64,000 nucleotides of DNA from Lunularia cruciata (lineage: Eukaryota; Streptophyta; Marchantiopsida; Lunulariales; Lunulariaceae): positions 2,358,501 to 2,422,500 of the forward strand of contig OX419761.1 of assembly GCA_948567375.1 (NCBI GenBank). Reading direction: 5' to 3'. This document shows, one piece after another, positions 1 through 11,244 of this stretch. The notes under the pieces are model-generated. The model saw nothing but the letters and a program-made list of their open reading frames with translations, had not been told where the DNA came from and ran no database searches. The number at the start of each line of letters is the position of its first letter. The stretch's first letter is position 1. Made by a program: the position numbers and the translations under genes.

Positions 1-3000
1 AGGAGAAGAAGTGTATAGAGAAGTTAGATTGCGTCTGTATGGCCAAAGAAGGCAAAGAAAAGAGTCTTCGGGATGAAACCCGAAGTAAAGTGACTTTGGG
101 TCATAAGGTGAAGTATTTGGAAATGCCTTGTCAGCATACAAACCAAAGTAAATTGTCTTTGGATCGGGGGGAGCTCAACCCAAGGCGAAGACAGTCTAAC
201 AACCTTGCGACGGGGCAAGAAATTCAAGAAGGGGCCGTTTGAAAACTGGTGGCTCATATGCGCAAAGGTTGATTGACAGTGATAGGTGCATGTTGGAGGT
301 GTGATTTCTCGGTAGGAACTCAAAGTGATGGAAGACGAAGAAGCACAACTCTATAAAAATTGAAACTGCAACGACGAAATGTCAAGCAATTTTCCTTTGC
401 CGTTGAGGAGTCATCTTGCAGGTGATCGGAGAAAGGGAAATAGAGTTGGACTCGTGTTAGTGCGCAAGGGAGAAGTCGCAAGAGTGAAATTGAGAGAAAG
501 TGAGAAAGTAGAAGAGATGGGAAGAGGGGGGAAGAACTCCAAATTTGCAGTGAGAAATCATGCGATTCGGAGATTAGATGTGATAGCGCGGATTAAAGTG
601 TTGAGCCGACTTTGGATCACCTTTCTGGCATGGAACTGGAACGTAAGTTTTCCAGGATTCATGACAGAAATCATTGAGAGTAAGTGTCTCGATGGACCCG
701 AGGAAGAAGGGAAGAGAGAAAATCCGGCTCGCTGGATAGAGTCGGATTGGAGACTCGTACTCGGGAAGGAGGCAGGCTCGGAGCAAGGAGCCACGTTCTT
801 GGGGAAAGGAGAGATAGCCCAAGAGACTCAAGAGGTGAGAGATGCCTTCTCATTGAAAAGAACAAAGAATGGGTACAAAGTTGAGAGTTACAAGAATCCA
901 ATGAAGAGAGGGATCGTGAGTGCTCTTATGGTGATCTTGAAGCCGGAGAGAACAACTTATGTGATGAAATACCAAGCGGTGTTCTTCCATAAGTTGTTTG
1001 CAGGAGAACCTATAAATTGGGTGAGGTGTTTTCATGGGAGAACGAGGCAGATGATGTGGAATCTGCGGGATAAGTCGCCTCCACACTACATTGTGCCGTT
1101 TGTAGCACACTTCTACCTTGGGCTCAATTTGTTGAACTCGGCGGAGCGGACTCGGATGGTATTGCACTACCATCTTGATGTGCGAAAGGAGGTCAATGTC
1201 GAGGAGCAACAATACATTCTTCAAATCCGAAGCACGGATGACTACTACGCAAAGACAAGGAAGAACGTGGAGGTCGCATTGAGTACCCCAATGAAGAAGA
1301 GGAGTCGGCAAGGAGAAGCCGAAGAAAGCAAGAAACCTCGGAAGATGCAGAGAAGTAACCCAAGGCAAGGAATGGTGGTAATTGAGTCAGAAGATGAAGA
1401 CTCAGGAGGCGAGGCCGAGGTCAGAACGGAGGACTCGGAACATGAGGAGGAACCTGAGCTGACACTACAAAGCGGAGATACGAGCAGTGATAGTGAAGAA
1501 GGTGGAGAAATGACATCGGCGCCAGCGGCTGACGAATACAAAGAAGAAGTGCAAGCCGAGGTGGAAGCCGAAGACAACACAGCGCTGGAGGACAAAGTAA
1601 CTATGCCCAAGGAAAAGAAGATTGCAGTACAGCGAGGAATTCGTTTGAGATGTAAGGCAAAGTGTGAAGCGGGCCAAGTAGAGTGAAGGAAGAGGTAAAA
1701 GAAAGCTCGGGCAGTGAGGCGTCGATTCCGATACAAAGACTCCAGAGAAGAAGGTGAGTATCGGGAGAACACGAAGCGAGAAGAGAGACCACTCCGCGGG
1801 ATGAAGTAGTTGCCAGTGATGGAATGGAGTACCTGCGAGAGGTGGTGTGCCCATTGTTGGTGAAGTTGGAGCACAAGAAGAAGGAGATGCAGTCGACTTG
1901 TCCAGAGGTAAAGACTGTTTTGCAAGTCTTATCGAGATTAGAAGAAGAGAACTCGGAGTTGAAGAAGAGTGTAACCCGAGGTGAGGAGGAGAGAGAAGTA
2001 CTACGAGCGGAGGCAGTAGAGAGAAGTCAGGTAATTGAAGACCTGAAGAGGGAAGTGAGCTATCAAGAGGATCTTGCGAGGAAGAGTGACATAGCAAGAG
2101 AAAGACAAGTAGCTGAATACAAAATCTTGAAGCAGCAGTTTGCTGATTCAAGAGTAGAACTTATCCATGCTATGGCAAGGGTAGCAGCAAAGGATCAAGA
2201 ACTCGATAGAGTGATGGAGAGTATGGAGGAGAAGAAGCAACTTTGGCAACAAGAGTTGGCTGCACGGTATAGAGAAGAAGAGAGATTACGAGAGTTACTT
2301 CGTAATCAGGAAGAGAAGATTGAACAGAAGGAGAAGGAGAAGGAAACGGTGAAAGCCAAATTCAAGGCAGAGTTGGCAATGTACCGAGAGGAATGGCTTG
2401 CAGATCAGGAACAAGAAAGGAAGACAAGATTGGAACCATTGAAGGAGATTGTCCTCAGGGTGAACGCAATGTTGAGTACAGAAGCCAGTGTTCGAATTGA
2501 AGAAGCGAGAATGCACGAGTTGAAGTTGCTGGTGCAGGAGACGAGGCGCAGACAAGCAAAAGACACTGAGATGAATGCCTTGTTGATCAAATTAAGAACT
2601 CGTGTAGACAGAAAGGTTTTAGAGGTAGAAGATAATATTGCAATTAGATTAGACTTAGTGAAAATAGAGCTAGAAAAACTTCGGAAGGATGTTAGAGCAA
2701 AACCCGAAGTAGATAACATAGGAGTCCAAATGTCTTTGGAGTTGCCATCAGAGACATTAGAGAAGAGTGGGTCGGGAGATGAGGAGTTAGATAGATTATC
2801 CACTAGTGGAATTTCAGATCAAGAAAGAGAATTGTTGGATCTGGTAGAAGAAGTAGAAGATACAAGACCCGAGGAAAAAATGATAAGAAGTAAATTTACT
2901 TTGGGTTCGGGTTTGAAAGCCGAGGAAGAAGTAGACATCAGATCGGATTAGTAACCGATTTGAGATTTGAAGAGGTAGATATGAAGAGGTGCATTGTCAT

Positions 3001-3024
3001 TTTGGATCTACAGGCTAGAAGAGT
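1..3024 (+). mobile_element. Non-autonomous LTR element E, left copy (internal region)
   Basis: The stretch matches 11169-14203 in reverse complement almost from end to end, so it is one copy of a repeated unit. By comparison with the inverted copy, its internal region should start about 40 bases left of the window. It holds one long broken reading frame (379-2951) followed by an LTR at 3025. The last bases before the LTR form a short purine run that could serve as polypurine tract. There is no zinc knuckle, protease, reverse transcriptase or integrase, so it would depend on another element for movement. The gypsy remnant G next to it ends in the same LTR family and could be a related or partner element; that link is inference. 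Confidence 0.7.
379..2951 (+). pseudogene. Element E protein (acidic linker plus coiled coil), frameshifted copy
   Basis: Two overlapping frames, 379-1686 and 1824-2951, together encode what is a single frame in the inverted copy. One frameshift lies near 1680: after it, another frame continues the match to the inverted copy. The N-terminal ~300 residues are basic, with a well-conserved aromatic core (LWITFLAWNWNVSFPGF, residues ~79-95) and a second conserved block near residue 200 (FHKLFAGEPINW). A strongly acidic Glu/Asp/Ser linker follows. The C-terminal ~370 residues are Glu/Lys/Arg-rich with few helix breakers, typical of a long coiled coil. I do not recognise the family. The architecture loosely recalls a Gag-like structural protein, but no CCHC motif or catalytic motif is present. 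Conservation of protein sequence between two copies suggests it was once functional. Confidence 0.65.
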
Positions 3025-3684
3025 TGTTGTAGAACGGTATAGTTGTTAGGACTGTCAATTGATTCACTATTTAAGAGTGGCATTTGCAGTCAGATGTTGT
3101 TCAGTGCTCATTATTTTTGAGCATAGATAAAGCGAAGTGCTGTGAAGTAGTGCTCGTTGCTTGAGCTTGATTCCGAGTATCAACGTTGTACTTGTGTTTG
3201 TGAGTGCTTGGAGAAATTTGAAGTGCAAGTCAGAGTGCTTGTTGGATGTTGGATTCCACAGCCTTGATCTTCATTCTGTGTGTTTGATCCTGAGTGAAGT
3301 GCAATCGAAGCAATGCCTTGACAGATCTGAGAGGAATTGTAGTGTTGGTAGTATTCTGCATTTGTGAGTGTAGTGCAAAGTTGATGTGAAGCGATTTTGA
3401 TCGAGGAAGTTGTGCCTTCAGTGGAAGGGTGGAACACAATTCTAAGGCAAAGTCGTTTTGCAGTGAAATGCCATTTTCAAGAGAGCCTGAATCATCACAA
3501 TCAAGATTGTTTGGAAAGAATTGAAGGATTTGTGATTAAGGAGTGTGAGTTCGTGACAAGACTGCAAGTCAATGCTTGTTACTCTCTTCAGGGTGTGGTT
3601 TCTACCTGAGAGATTAAAGACGCAACCAAGAAGAACTGAAATTGTTACTTTGCGTCGTATTTGACCAATTTTGACTCGTATCTC
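3025..3684 (+). repeat. LTR of family L, left copy, 3' end cut
   Basis: It starts TGTTGTAGAACGG and matches the complete inverted LTR at 10484-11168 and the split direct copy at 9468-14630. A TATA-like TATTTAAG lies near 3067. Similarity stops after 3684, where an S-type LTR fragment begins; the expected terminal ~60 bases ending GGGTTGTCACA are missing here. It follows the E reading frame directly, as a 3' LTR would. Confidence 0.7.
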
Positions 3685-4345
3685 ATATCATATTTAGCTT
3701 GGTATTACAAGTACTTAAGAGATATTATTTATATATAGATAAAGGATGGTTCTATATTATTCATGGTTAGCTAAAGTTAGTCATAGCTAAGATAGAGGGG
3801 ACCTTACTTTAGAGGAAGTAGAAAAGATGAGCACCACTATTTTGGATTTTAGTGTGTTGACTTGGTATTATTCCTAGGTGTTTGGCTTTGAGGAAAGAGT
3901 TGAGAACTCTTGGGCCCGCAAGCATTTTTGTTTTGTATTCTTCTTTAGTCCAAGGATAGCCCATGTGAAGGAATCCTTGACTTAGTGGTTGGGTCAAGAT
4001 AAGACCACATGCTTAGTGGAATATGCCCATGTGAATGGATATTCCTTTCTACTTTTTGACTTTACTTGACTTTTGTCTAGTAACTTGAGTTACTACGGTA
4101 ATTAGTAACTTAGGTACGTAACTATTTCACAAGTATATAAACAAGGGGTGAGGAGGTACTCATCATCCTTTCATTTGCAACTATCTCTCTCTCATTGAGT
4201 TCTCTAGTGAGCAATGTCTTGAGTCTTGGAGTGTTAGCCTTGGAGGAGTATGATGGAGTTGGGGTTCCTTGCCTTCTTAGTCCAATGTGCGCTACCATAA
4301 TAGCCATCAAAGGTTCATCTTGAGTGAGAGACAGGCCGGCTCACA
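3685..4345 (+). repeat. S-type LTR, 5'-truncated
   Basis: This segment is nearly the reverse complement of 9770-10458. Its last ~130 bases, ending GGCCGGCTCACA, also match the end of the solo LTR at 18831-19685. That solo copy has target duplications, which identifies this end as an LTR terminus. Relative to the 9770-10458 copy, about 20-40 bases are missing from the start. The 3' end at 4345 is followed by sequence with no obvious tRNA primer site, so it is unclear whether it acts as 5' LTR of what follows or is a fragment. Confidence 0.6.
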
Positions 4346-5676
4346 TTTTTTGTTTTGTTGCCGTGACCTCTCTAGAAGGCAAGATAATGTTCCGCGTTCA
4401 ATTCTACATTAGGCAGAAGGAGGCTATGAGAGCTCACTTGGAGAGGACATTAGGAGAGGAGAGGGCTGAACTTATGTTAGAGAATTAAGATCCATTTGTA
4501 TACCCTGTCGTTCATTATGATGTCTTTGAGGTGATTTTGTATATCTTGTACACATGAGAGGAATTGGAGAGATTGTGTGAGGTGGATTGCAGATTTTGGG
4601 GATTAAGGTGATTTTGGGCAAAATCTCAAGTTTGAGATCTGGACTTGACATTTCAACATATGATAGCTCATGTTATCTTTCAGTTAGTACACTTGAAATT
4701 ATTGTGAGAGCTATATGCGCATGGGGCTAGAATTTTTGAAAGTTGATAGGGTAAAGTGCTCCCGCAACTGCATGCTCTCTGGAAAATTATACAGAGTCTG
4801 CCATTTCTTCAATTTCAGTGAATTTTCCTGAAAATTTCCAAGAAAATTAAGTGCATTGTATCCTACCTACTGCCACAAAAATTAGAGAGAGATCATTCTT
4901 GTGCAAGGAGTTATGAGTTTTTGAAGTGAGGGGGGTGGTTTTGAGACCAAATCTGAAATATGTGTGCTGAATAGAAAGGTCTCTAGGACAAATGGCTCAA
5001 TGAGAAGATCTGAAATTTCGCAAGGAGGGACACCTTAGAGTTATGATCACATGTGCAAAATTTCAGAGGACTGTGATATACAGGTTAGTAGATTTGAATG
5101 ACATTGTGAGGAAGGGTCAATTCTACAGAGTGGAGATCTCATGCATGAGGAGTTTAAGATCAACAAAAAGCATGTTTGAGCGTTTAGATTCATCTTGGGG
5201 ACATGGAGTGTCATCAAGAGTGGAAATTGAGATTATGCAAGGTTCCCCAAGGGTTTGAGGTGATTGGAGGGGTGGATTTGAGGAAACGAGAGTTTACAAT
5301 AGAATTTGAAGAGAGTGTTGAGTGGATCCAAAAACCTACACCACTTGGAGGAAAGAGTGAGTCTAAGTGCTTTCTATGTAGAGAGAAGGGACATAAGGCA
5401 AGTTCATGTCCATTGACCTTTGAGAGCAAGAGATTGAGAGAAAGGAGAGGCTTACTTGACTTGGGTTTGCATGTTTGACCTTCTTCACCAAGATTAGGAG
5501 GAAGAAGATCTAAGACCAAGGAGTTGTGTGAGGTTTGTGGAGTGGAAGGACTTCCAAAAGGACATGAATGTAGTGGAGTAAAAGCACTTTTGGAGACTTT
5601 GGTGAAGGATCTTGGAGAGAGTCTTAGTACAGCTATAGAAATACTACCACCTTCATCAGCTAGTTCTCAAGATTAG
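4346..5676 (+). pseudogene. Decayed gag-like region with a CCHC zinc knuckle
   Basis: Readable pieces are 5043-5258 and 5203-5478, continuing in frame after a stop to 5676. A CCHC knuckle (CFLCREKGHKASSC, spacing CX2CX4HX4C) is encoded around 5370-5412. It differs from the second knuckle in the G element at about 6740-6785, so this is a different Gag. Upstream, 4346-5040 has a short readable stretch (encoding MRAHLERTLGEERAELMLEN) and many stops. It may be the remains of the internal region of an S-type element, since an S LTR lies directly upstream; that is inference. A second pair of cysteines around 5536-5570 (CEVCGVEGLPKGHEC) may be another zinc site. Confidence 0.5.
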
Positions 5677-5907
5677 TGATGGAGATAATCTTTCAACTTA
5701 TGGATAAACTATCCATGAAAGTTAAATTAATATGCACTCTAGGATTTGATGTTTCTATAGAAATCTTGGAGCAACGTGAACCTTTTGTGTTCCCTAGAGT
5801 GGATTATTCTTAGATGGTGTAACTCATGTATATACTCTATTAGTAATAGAGTGAGAGAAAAGAAAAGAGAAAAAAATTGAGAGAAAGAAAGATAATGAGA
5901 GGTTAAG

Positions 5908-8900
5908 ATGGGGAAACTTCCGATTTTCTTTGGTAAGGATAAAGAAGATGTGGAGGCCTTTGTGAGAGAAAGCTTGCATAGAAAACAATGAGAGGAGGAA
6001 GAATGAGTGGGCCTCATTATTACCAGATTTCTTTGAGGATGAAGCACTTACATGGTATGAGTCAGAATACCAAAAGAGAGAGGAGAGATAGGGAAGAGGA
6101 GTCTTGGGAGACTTTGACTTCAGCACTTATTGAGAACTTTCTTCCTGATGAGAGTTATGAGAGATTGATGAGTGATGTTACATTTCTCAAGCAAGGAGAA
6201 AGAGAGAAAGTGAGAGTCTATGTGGAAAGAGTGGAAAAGTTAGAGTCCAGATTTTGCATAGTGTTGAGGAAGGGTGGGGATGATGTGGAGACTACAATGA
6301 TTGGCATAGGGCCATGCTCACCAAGAATTTTGTGGGAGGGTTGAGACCACAAATTAGAAGCAAGGTGAGATATGAGAAATCTTCTTCCAAGGTTGAAGCT
6401 ATCAAGATTGCAATTCGTTTGGAGGAGAGTTTGGAAGGAGATGAGAGTGATTTGGTGGTGAAGGAGGTTGTGCATCCTCCTCAAGGCTACAAGTATGGTA
6501 GAACTTCTGATACTTTGGTGGAAAGGGTTGCACCACAAGTAGTGGTTGCTCCAATTCTGGCACCTCTACCAAAAGATCCACTTCAAACCATCACAGAACA
6601 ACTTGTGGATCTCAAGATCAATGTGGTGCAACTATGGGAGAAGAGAGAGGTGGATCTGAATGTAGGGAGAGGGCCTAGGAGTTATGGAAACTATCCATAT
6701 AGAGGAGGCCAACCAGCCAACAATTTCAATGATAGAAATTGTTTTTGTTGTGGAGGAAGAGGCCATATCCAAAGGAATTGCCCAAATTCCACTTACCATG
6801 GAGGAAGGGGTTATGAGAGAGCCAATAGAGGGAAAGAGGGAGGTAGTGAAACCCAAGTGGCTCCTAATCCCAACAAAGTTAAGGAGCTAGCATCCATAGA
6901 TGTGGTTGAGAGCAAGTATGTGAAGGGAGAGTGCTCAAACTCCAAGGGTCTTAATTTGGAGCTTTTGGCACAAGAGAAGAAGAGAGCTCGTTTTGCAGAG
7001 GATGTTCACCCTTCTCAAGGATTCACTCCACGCAAGGATACTCCTATGTCTACTAGGAGCACTCGCACCTCAACACCATCAACAACAAAGACTCCAAGGA
7101 AGAAGTTGGGGATGGAGGACTTCTTGATCTCAAAGCAACAATGGAACTGCAATGTGTTGGAGGATGTTGGTAGTCACAAGGCTAACATCACAGTGGGCCA
7201 ATTAATTGCTTTGAACCCTACCTTGAGAAAGGAGTTTAGAGGTGGTTTGAGTTCTACAAGGAGCAAGAGGAAGAAGAAGGCAAAAGTTCTAGTATCAATG
7301 GGGGTGGTGGATGCCAAGCCAGCACCATGGGAGGCTTGTGAATATGCCTCCAAGATTGATGTGAGAGTGAATGGTCACAACATCAAGGATGCATTGGTTG
7401 ATGGAGGATCAGCAGTGAATGCCATGTCAAAAAGGTTGATGAAGAAGTTGGGTATGATACCCTCAAGACCTTCAACATTTGTGGTGAGCATGGCAAACAA
7501 ACAACAAGTTTGACCAATAGGGGTGATGGATAAAGTGGTAGTTTCAGTTATGGGAGTTCAAAATCTCATGACTTTCCAAGTCTTGAAGGATTCAAGCTAT
7601 GACTTACTTCTTGGGAGGCCATGGTTGAGAGCAGCACGCACAACTGATCGATGGCACAAAGGGTACTTGAGGATTGGGCCATCAAACCATAGAGTCACAG
7701 TTCTTATGACTAATACCACCAACACTTCACATTTAGATACACCATCTTCTGATTATTGGGAATCAGATTCTGAAGAAGGAGCTTCAGGTGTGGACACAAG
7801 CATGGAAGAGGAGACTTCCACATAGGAGGATGAATCTGAATCTGATTTAGATGTGTATCCTTTGTGTGCTATGGATTTTGCACCTAAGCCAGAGGTTTTG
7901 AAGGACCCAGACAAATCACCATTGACACTTGAGGAGGTTGAGAGAAGGTTATCTACCCTCAAGTATGGCCCAAATGTTACCAAGGAAGAGAAGGTGAGAT
8001 TTGAGGAGATTTTCCGCAAGTTCATCCATGTGTTTGCTTTTAGTTACAAGGATTTGAAGGAAGTCACCTTGGAGGAGCACAAGATAGAGGTGGAGTCACA
8101 TGCAAGACCAATCTGCCAAAAACAACATCGCATTAGCCCACCAATATATTTGGTTGTGAAGGAGTAGATTGATAAGCTCAAGGAGGCTGTATTTATCTTT
8201 GGGGTAGAGAATTCAGAATGGGTGTCTCCAATTGTCATTGTGAAGAAAAAGAATGGCAAGCTTCGGGTATGTGTGGATTACAAGAAGGACTACTACCCAT
8301 TGCCATTCATTGATGAGATCTTGGAGGAGGTTGTAGGTCATGAGAGGTATAGTTTTGGAGATGGTTATAGTGGATATAACCAAATCAACATTGCACCAGA
8401 GCATCAACAACTCACCACATTCACCACACCTTGGGGAACTTACGCTTTCAAGGTCATGCCTTTTGGGCTTTGCAATGCTCCAGCCAAATTCCAACAGTTC
8501 ATGAACAAGGTATTTGAACCTTTCATTGGGAAATTTGTGAGAGACTTCATTGATGACTTTTGTGTCTATGGAAGCAAGGAGGAGCACTTTGAGCACCTAA
8601 TCAAAGTCTTGCAACGCTTGGATGAGGCAAATGCATCACTCAACCCAGAGAAGTGCATTTTTGGATGTGAAGAAGGTCTACTTTTGGGGCACATCATCTC
8701 CAAGGATGGAATAGCAGTTGATCTTGAGAAGGTGAGGAAAATCTCAGACCTTCCATTCCCTTCAAGCTTGACAAAGTTACGCCAATTCTTGGGGATGGTT
8801 GGATACTATAGGAGGTTCATCTTCTCATTTTCCAACAAGGCTTATGCATTGACCATCTACATGAAGAAGGGTGTAGATTACATGGTGATTTTGGAGGACA

Positions 8901-9419
8901 AGGAGGCTCTCAAAGCTTTTGAGGAGCTCAAGCAATCCCTTGTTGTAGCTCCAATTCTTGCTAAACCTGATTGGAGTAAGCCTTTCATCCTCTACACTGA
9001 TGCTTCTAATGTAGCTATGGGATGCACTCTTAGTCAATTAGACCAAGATGGGCATGATCATCCAATAGCTTATGCTAGTAGGTAGATGGTTTCAACAGAG
9101 AAGAACTACTCTGGCAGTGATCTTTGGTCTCAAGAAGTTTAGACACTACTTGATTGGAGGGAAAGCCACCATTGTCACAAATCACAAGGCTTTGAAGTAC
9201 ATCTTCAACAAGCCTAATGTTGAAGGGAGACTAGCAAGGTGGATGATACTCTTGTCTGAGTATGACTACACCATTGAGGATAGGCCAGGAAAGAAACATG
9301 CAAATGCTGATTTGTTATCTAGAGCCTGTGATCATGATGGAGATGAGCTAGTGGATGATTCCTTCCCGGATGAGGAGCTCATGAAAATCTCAATCACTCA
9401 AGAGGTTCCAATGGAGTAG
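5908..9419 (+). pseudogene. Ty3/gypsy gag-pol remnant G, lacking integrase
   Basis: The Gag start is read at 5908, with a frameshift near 5969 and another in 6070-6314. From 6314 to 9085 everything lies in one frame, broken only by TGA 7511, TAG 7823, TAG 8165 and TAG 9083; a frameshift after 9085 leads into the last part ending at 9419. Order of domains: retrotransposon Gag, CCHC knuckle (CFCCGGRGHIQRNC), aspartic protease with VDGGSAVN in place of the usual D-T/S-G, linker, reverse transcriptase (MPFGLCNAPAKFQQFMN; catalytic box FIDD instead of YVDD), RNase H (ILYTDASNVAMG) ending in the usual KKHANADLLSR. The frame stops soon after RNase H and is followed at once by a tandem repeat and an LTR, with no integrase zinc finger or DDE core. 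It is an inactive copy. Confidence 0.85.
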
Positions 9420-9420
9420 G

Positions 9421-9466
9421 TTGGACAAGTTGGAAAAGTTGGAAAAGTTGGAAAAGGTTGGAAAAG
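9421..9466 (+). repeat. Tandem 9-bp repeat (TTGGAAAAG), five units
   Basis: Five near-identical units (the first TTGGACAAG, one with an extra G) abut the start of the G 3' LTR at 9468. The purine-rich units occupy the position of a polypurine tract, so the repeat may be an expanded plus-strand primer region. Confidence 0.75.
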
Positions 9467-9467
9467 T

Positions 9468-9769
9468 TGTTGTAGAATGGTATATTTGTTAGTAATTATC
9501 AATTGCTCTACTATTTAAAGGAGGCATTTGCAGTTTGATGTTGTTTAGTGTTCATTATTCTTGTAAATAGATAAAGTGAAGTGCTATGGAGTAGTGCTTG
9601 TTGCTTAAGCTTAATTTTGAGTATCAATTTTGTGTGTGTATTTGTAAGTGTGTAGAGAATTTGAAGTGCAAGTTAGTGTGTTTTTTGGATGTTGAATTCC
9701 ACAACCATGATCTTCATTTTGTGTTTGGTCTTGAGTGAAGTGCAATCGAGCAATAGCTTGAAAGATCTA
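9468..9769 (+). repeat. 3' LTR of element G, first segment (split LTR, family L)
   Basis: It starts TGTTGTAGAATGG and is collinear with the first ~300 bases of the left L LTR at 3025, though more diverged. The LTR resumes at 10466-10483 and again at 14246-14630, where it ends GGGTTGTCACA. The three pieces sum to about 705 bp, close to the 685 bp of the intact inverted copy. The gaps are two later insertions: 9770-10458 and 10484-14240. Confidence 0.75.
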
Positions 9770-10458
9770 TGAGCCGGCCTGTCTCTCACTCAGGATGAAC
9801 CTCTGATGGCTATTATGGTAGCGCACCATGGACTAAGAAGGCAAGGAACCCCAACTCCATCATACTCCTCCAAGGCTAACATTCCAAGACTCAAGACATT
9901 GCACATTAGAGAACTCAATGAGAGAGAGATAGTTGCAAATGAAAGGATGATGAGTACCTCCTCACTCCTTGTTTATATACTTGTGAAAAAGTTATGTGCC
10001 AAAGTTACTAATTACTGGAGTAACTCAAGTTACTAGGCTAAAAGTCAAGTAAAGTCAAAAAGTAGAAAGGAATATCCATTCACATGGGCATATTCCCCTA
10101 AGCATGTGATCTTATCTTGACCCAACCACTAAGTCAAGGATTCCTTCACATGGGCTATACTTGGACTATAGAAGAATCCAGAACAAAAAGGCTTGCGGGC
10201 CCAAGAGTTCTCAACTCTTTCCTCAAAGCTAAACACCTAGGAATAATACCAAGTCAACACATTAGAATCCAAAATAGTGGTGCTCATCTTTTCTACTTCC
10301 TCTAAATTAAGGTTCCCTCTATCTTAGCTATGACTAAATTTAGCTAATCATGACTAATGTAGAACCATCCTTTATCTTTATATAAATAATATCTCTCAAG
10401 TACTTGTAATACCAAGCTAAATATCACAATACTACACACATGCATAAATGGGTGTTAT
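9770..10458 (-). mobile_element. S-type LTR insertion inside the G 3' LTR
   Basis: This 689-bp segment is the inverted counterpart of 3685-4345. It interrupts the L LTR exactly, and the 7-bp sequence AGATCTA stands on both sides (9763-9769 and 10459-10465), consistent with a target-site duplication; the exact duplication length (5-7) is ambiguous. On the minus strand it ends GGCCGGCTCA, matching the end of the solo LTR S. The opposite end reads TATAACACCC, not the expected TG. It contains no coding region and is read as a solo LTR of a family related to S. Confidence 0.65.
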
Positions 10459-10465
10459 AGATCTA

Positions 10466-10483
10466 AGAGGAATTGTAGTGTTG
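10466..10483 (+). repeat. 3' LTR of element G, middle segment
   Basis: These 18 bases (ending in TGTTG) continue the L LTR between two insertions. The same order without interruption is seen near 3330-3350 in the left L LTR. The final TGTTG (10479-10483) is repeated at 14241-14245 beyond the inserted E element. Confidence 0.7.
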
Positions 10484-11168
10484 TGTGACAACCCGGCAAA
10501 TCTCACTTTTGCGGTAATTAGGAATGTCCAAATGCAAAGCAAACAACAACAATGTAGTTCTTCTTGATTGCATCTTTAATCTCTCAGGTAGAAACCACAC
10601 CCAGAAGAGAGTAACAAGCACTGACTCGCAGTCTTGTCACAAATTTACACTTCTTAATCACAACACCAACAAATCTTTCCAAACAATCTTGATTGTGATG
10701 ATTCAGGCTCTCCCAAAAATGGCACTTCACTGCAAAATGACTTTGCCTCAGAATTGTGTTCCACCCCTCCACTAAAGGCACAACTTCCTTGATCGAAATT
10801 GCTTTACATCAACCTCGCACTACACTCACAAATCCAGAATACTACCAACACTACAATTCCTCTCAGATCTGTCAAGGCATTGCTTTGATTACACTTCACT
10901 CAGGATCAAACACACAGAATGAAGATCAAGGCTGTGGAATCCAACATCCAACAAGCACACTGACTTGCACTTTGAATTTCTTCAAACACTCACAAACACA
11001 AGTACAATGTTGATACTTGAAATCAAGCTCAAGCAACGAGCACTACTTCACAGCACTTCGCTTTATCTATTCTCAGAAATAATGAGCACTGAACAACATG
11101 ATACTATGAATGCCACTCTTAAGTAGTGAACAAATCAATAATTCTAACAACTATACCGTTCTACAACA
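10484..11168 (-). repeat. Complete 685-bp LTR of family L (3' LTR of inverted E)
   Basis: On the minus strand it runs from TGTTGTAGAACGG (11168) to GGGTTGTCACA (10484), with TG...CA termini. It is the only uninterrupted L copy in the window and defines the family's ends. Its last ~80 bases contain the motif ATTACCGCAAAAGTGA, also found near the end of the split G LTR at about 14598-14612. Confidence 0.8.
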
Positions 11169-11244
11169 ACTTTTCTAACCTACAGATCCAAAATGACAAT
11201 GCACCCCCCTTTCATATCTGCCTCTTCAAATCTCAAAACTGCTA

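Noticed and set aside
1465-2151. Long minus-strand frames opposite the E protein (also 1245-1925, 850-1368)
   Set aside because: They mirror the acidic and coiled-coil coding sequence; Ser/Leu-rich antisense of Glu/Lys-rich codons. The sense frame is conserved in the second copy.
5043-5258. The first zinc-knuckle region as part of element G's Gag
   Set aside because: G has its own Gag start at 5908 and its own CCHC knuckle near 6740, so the upstream knuckle belongs to a different element.
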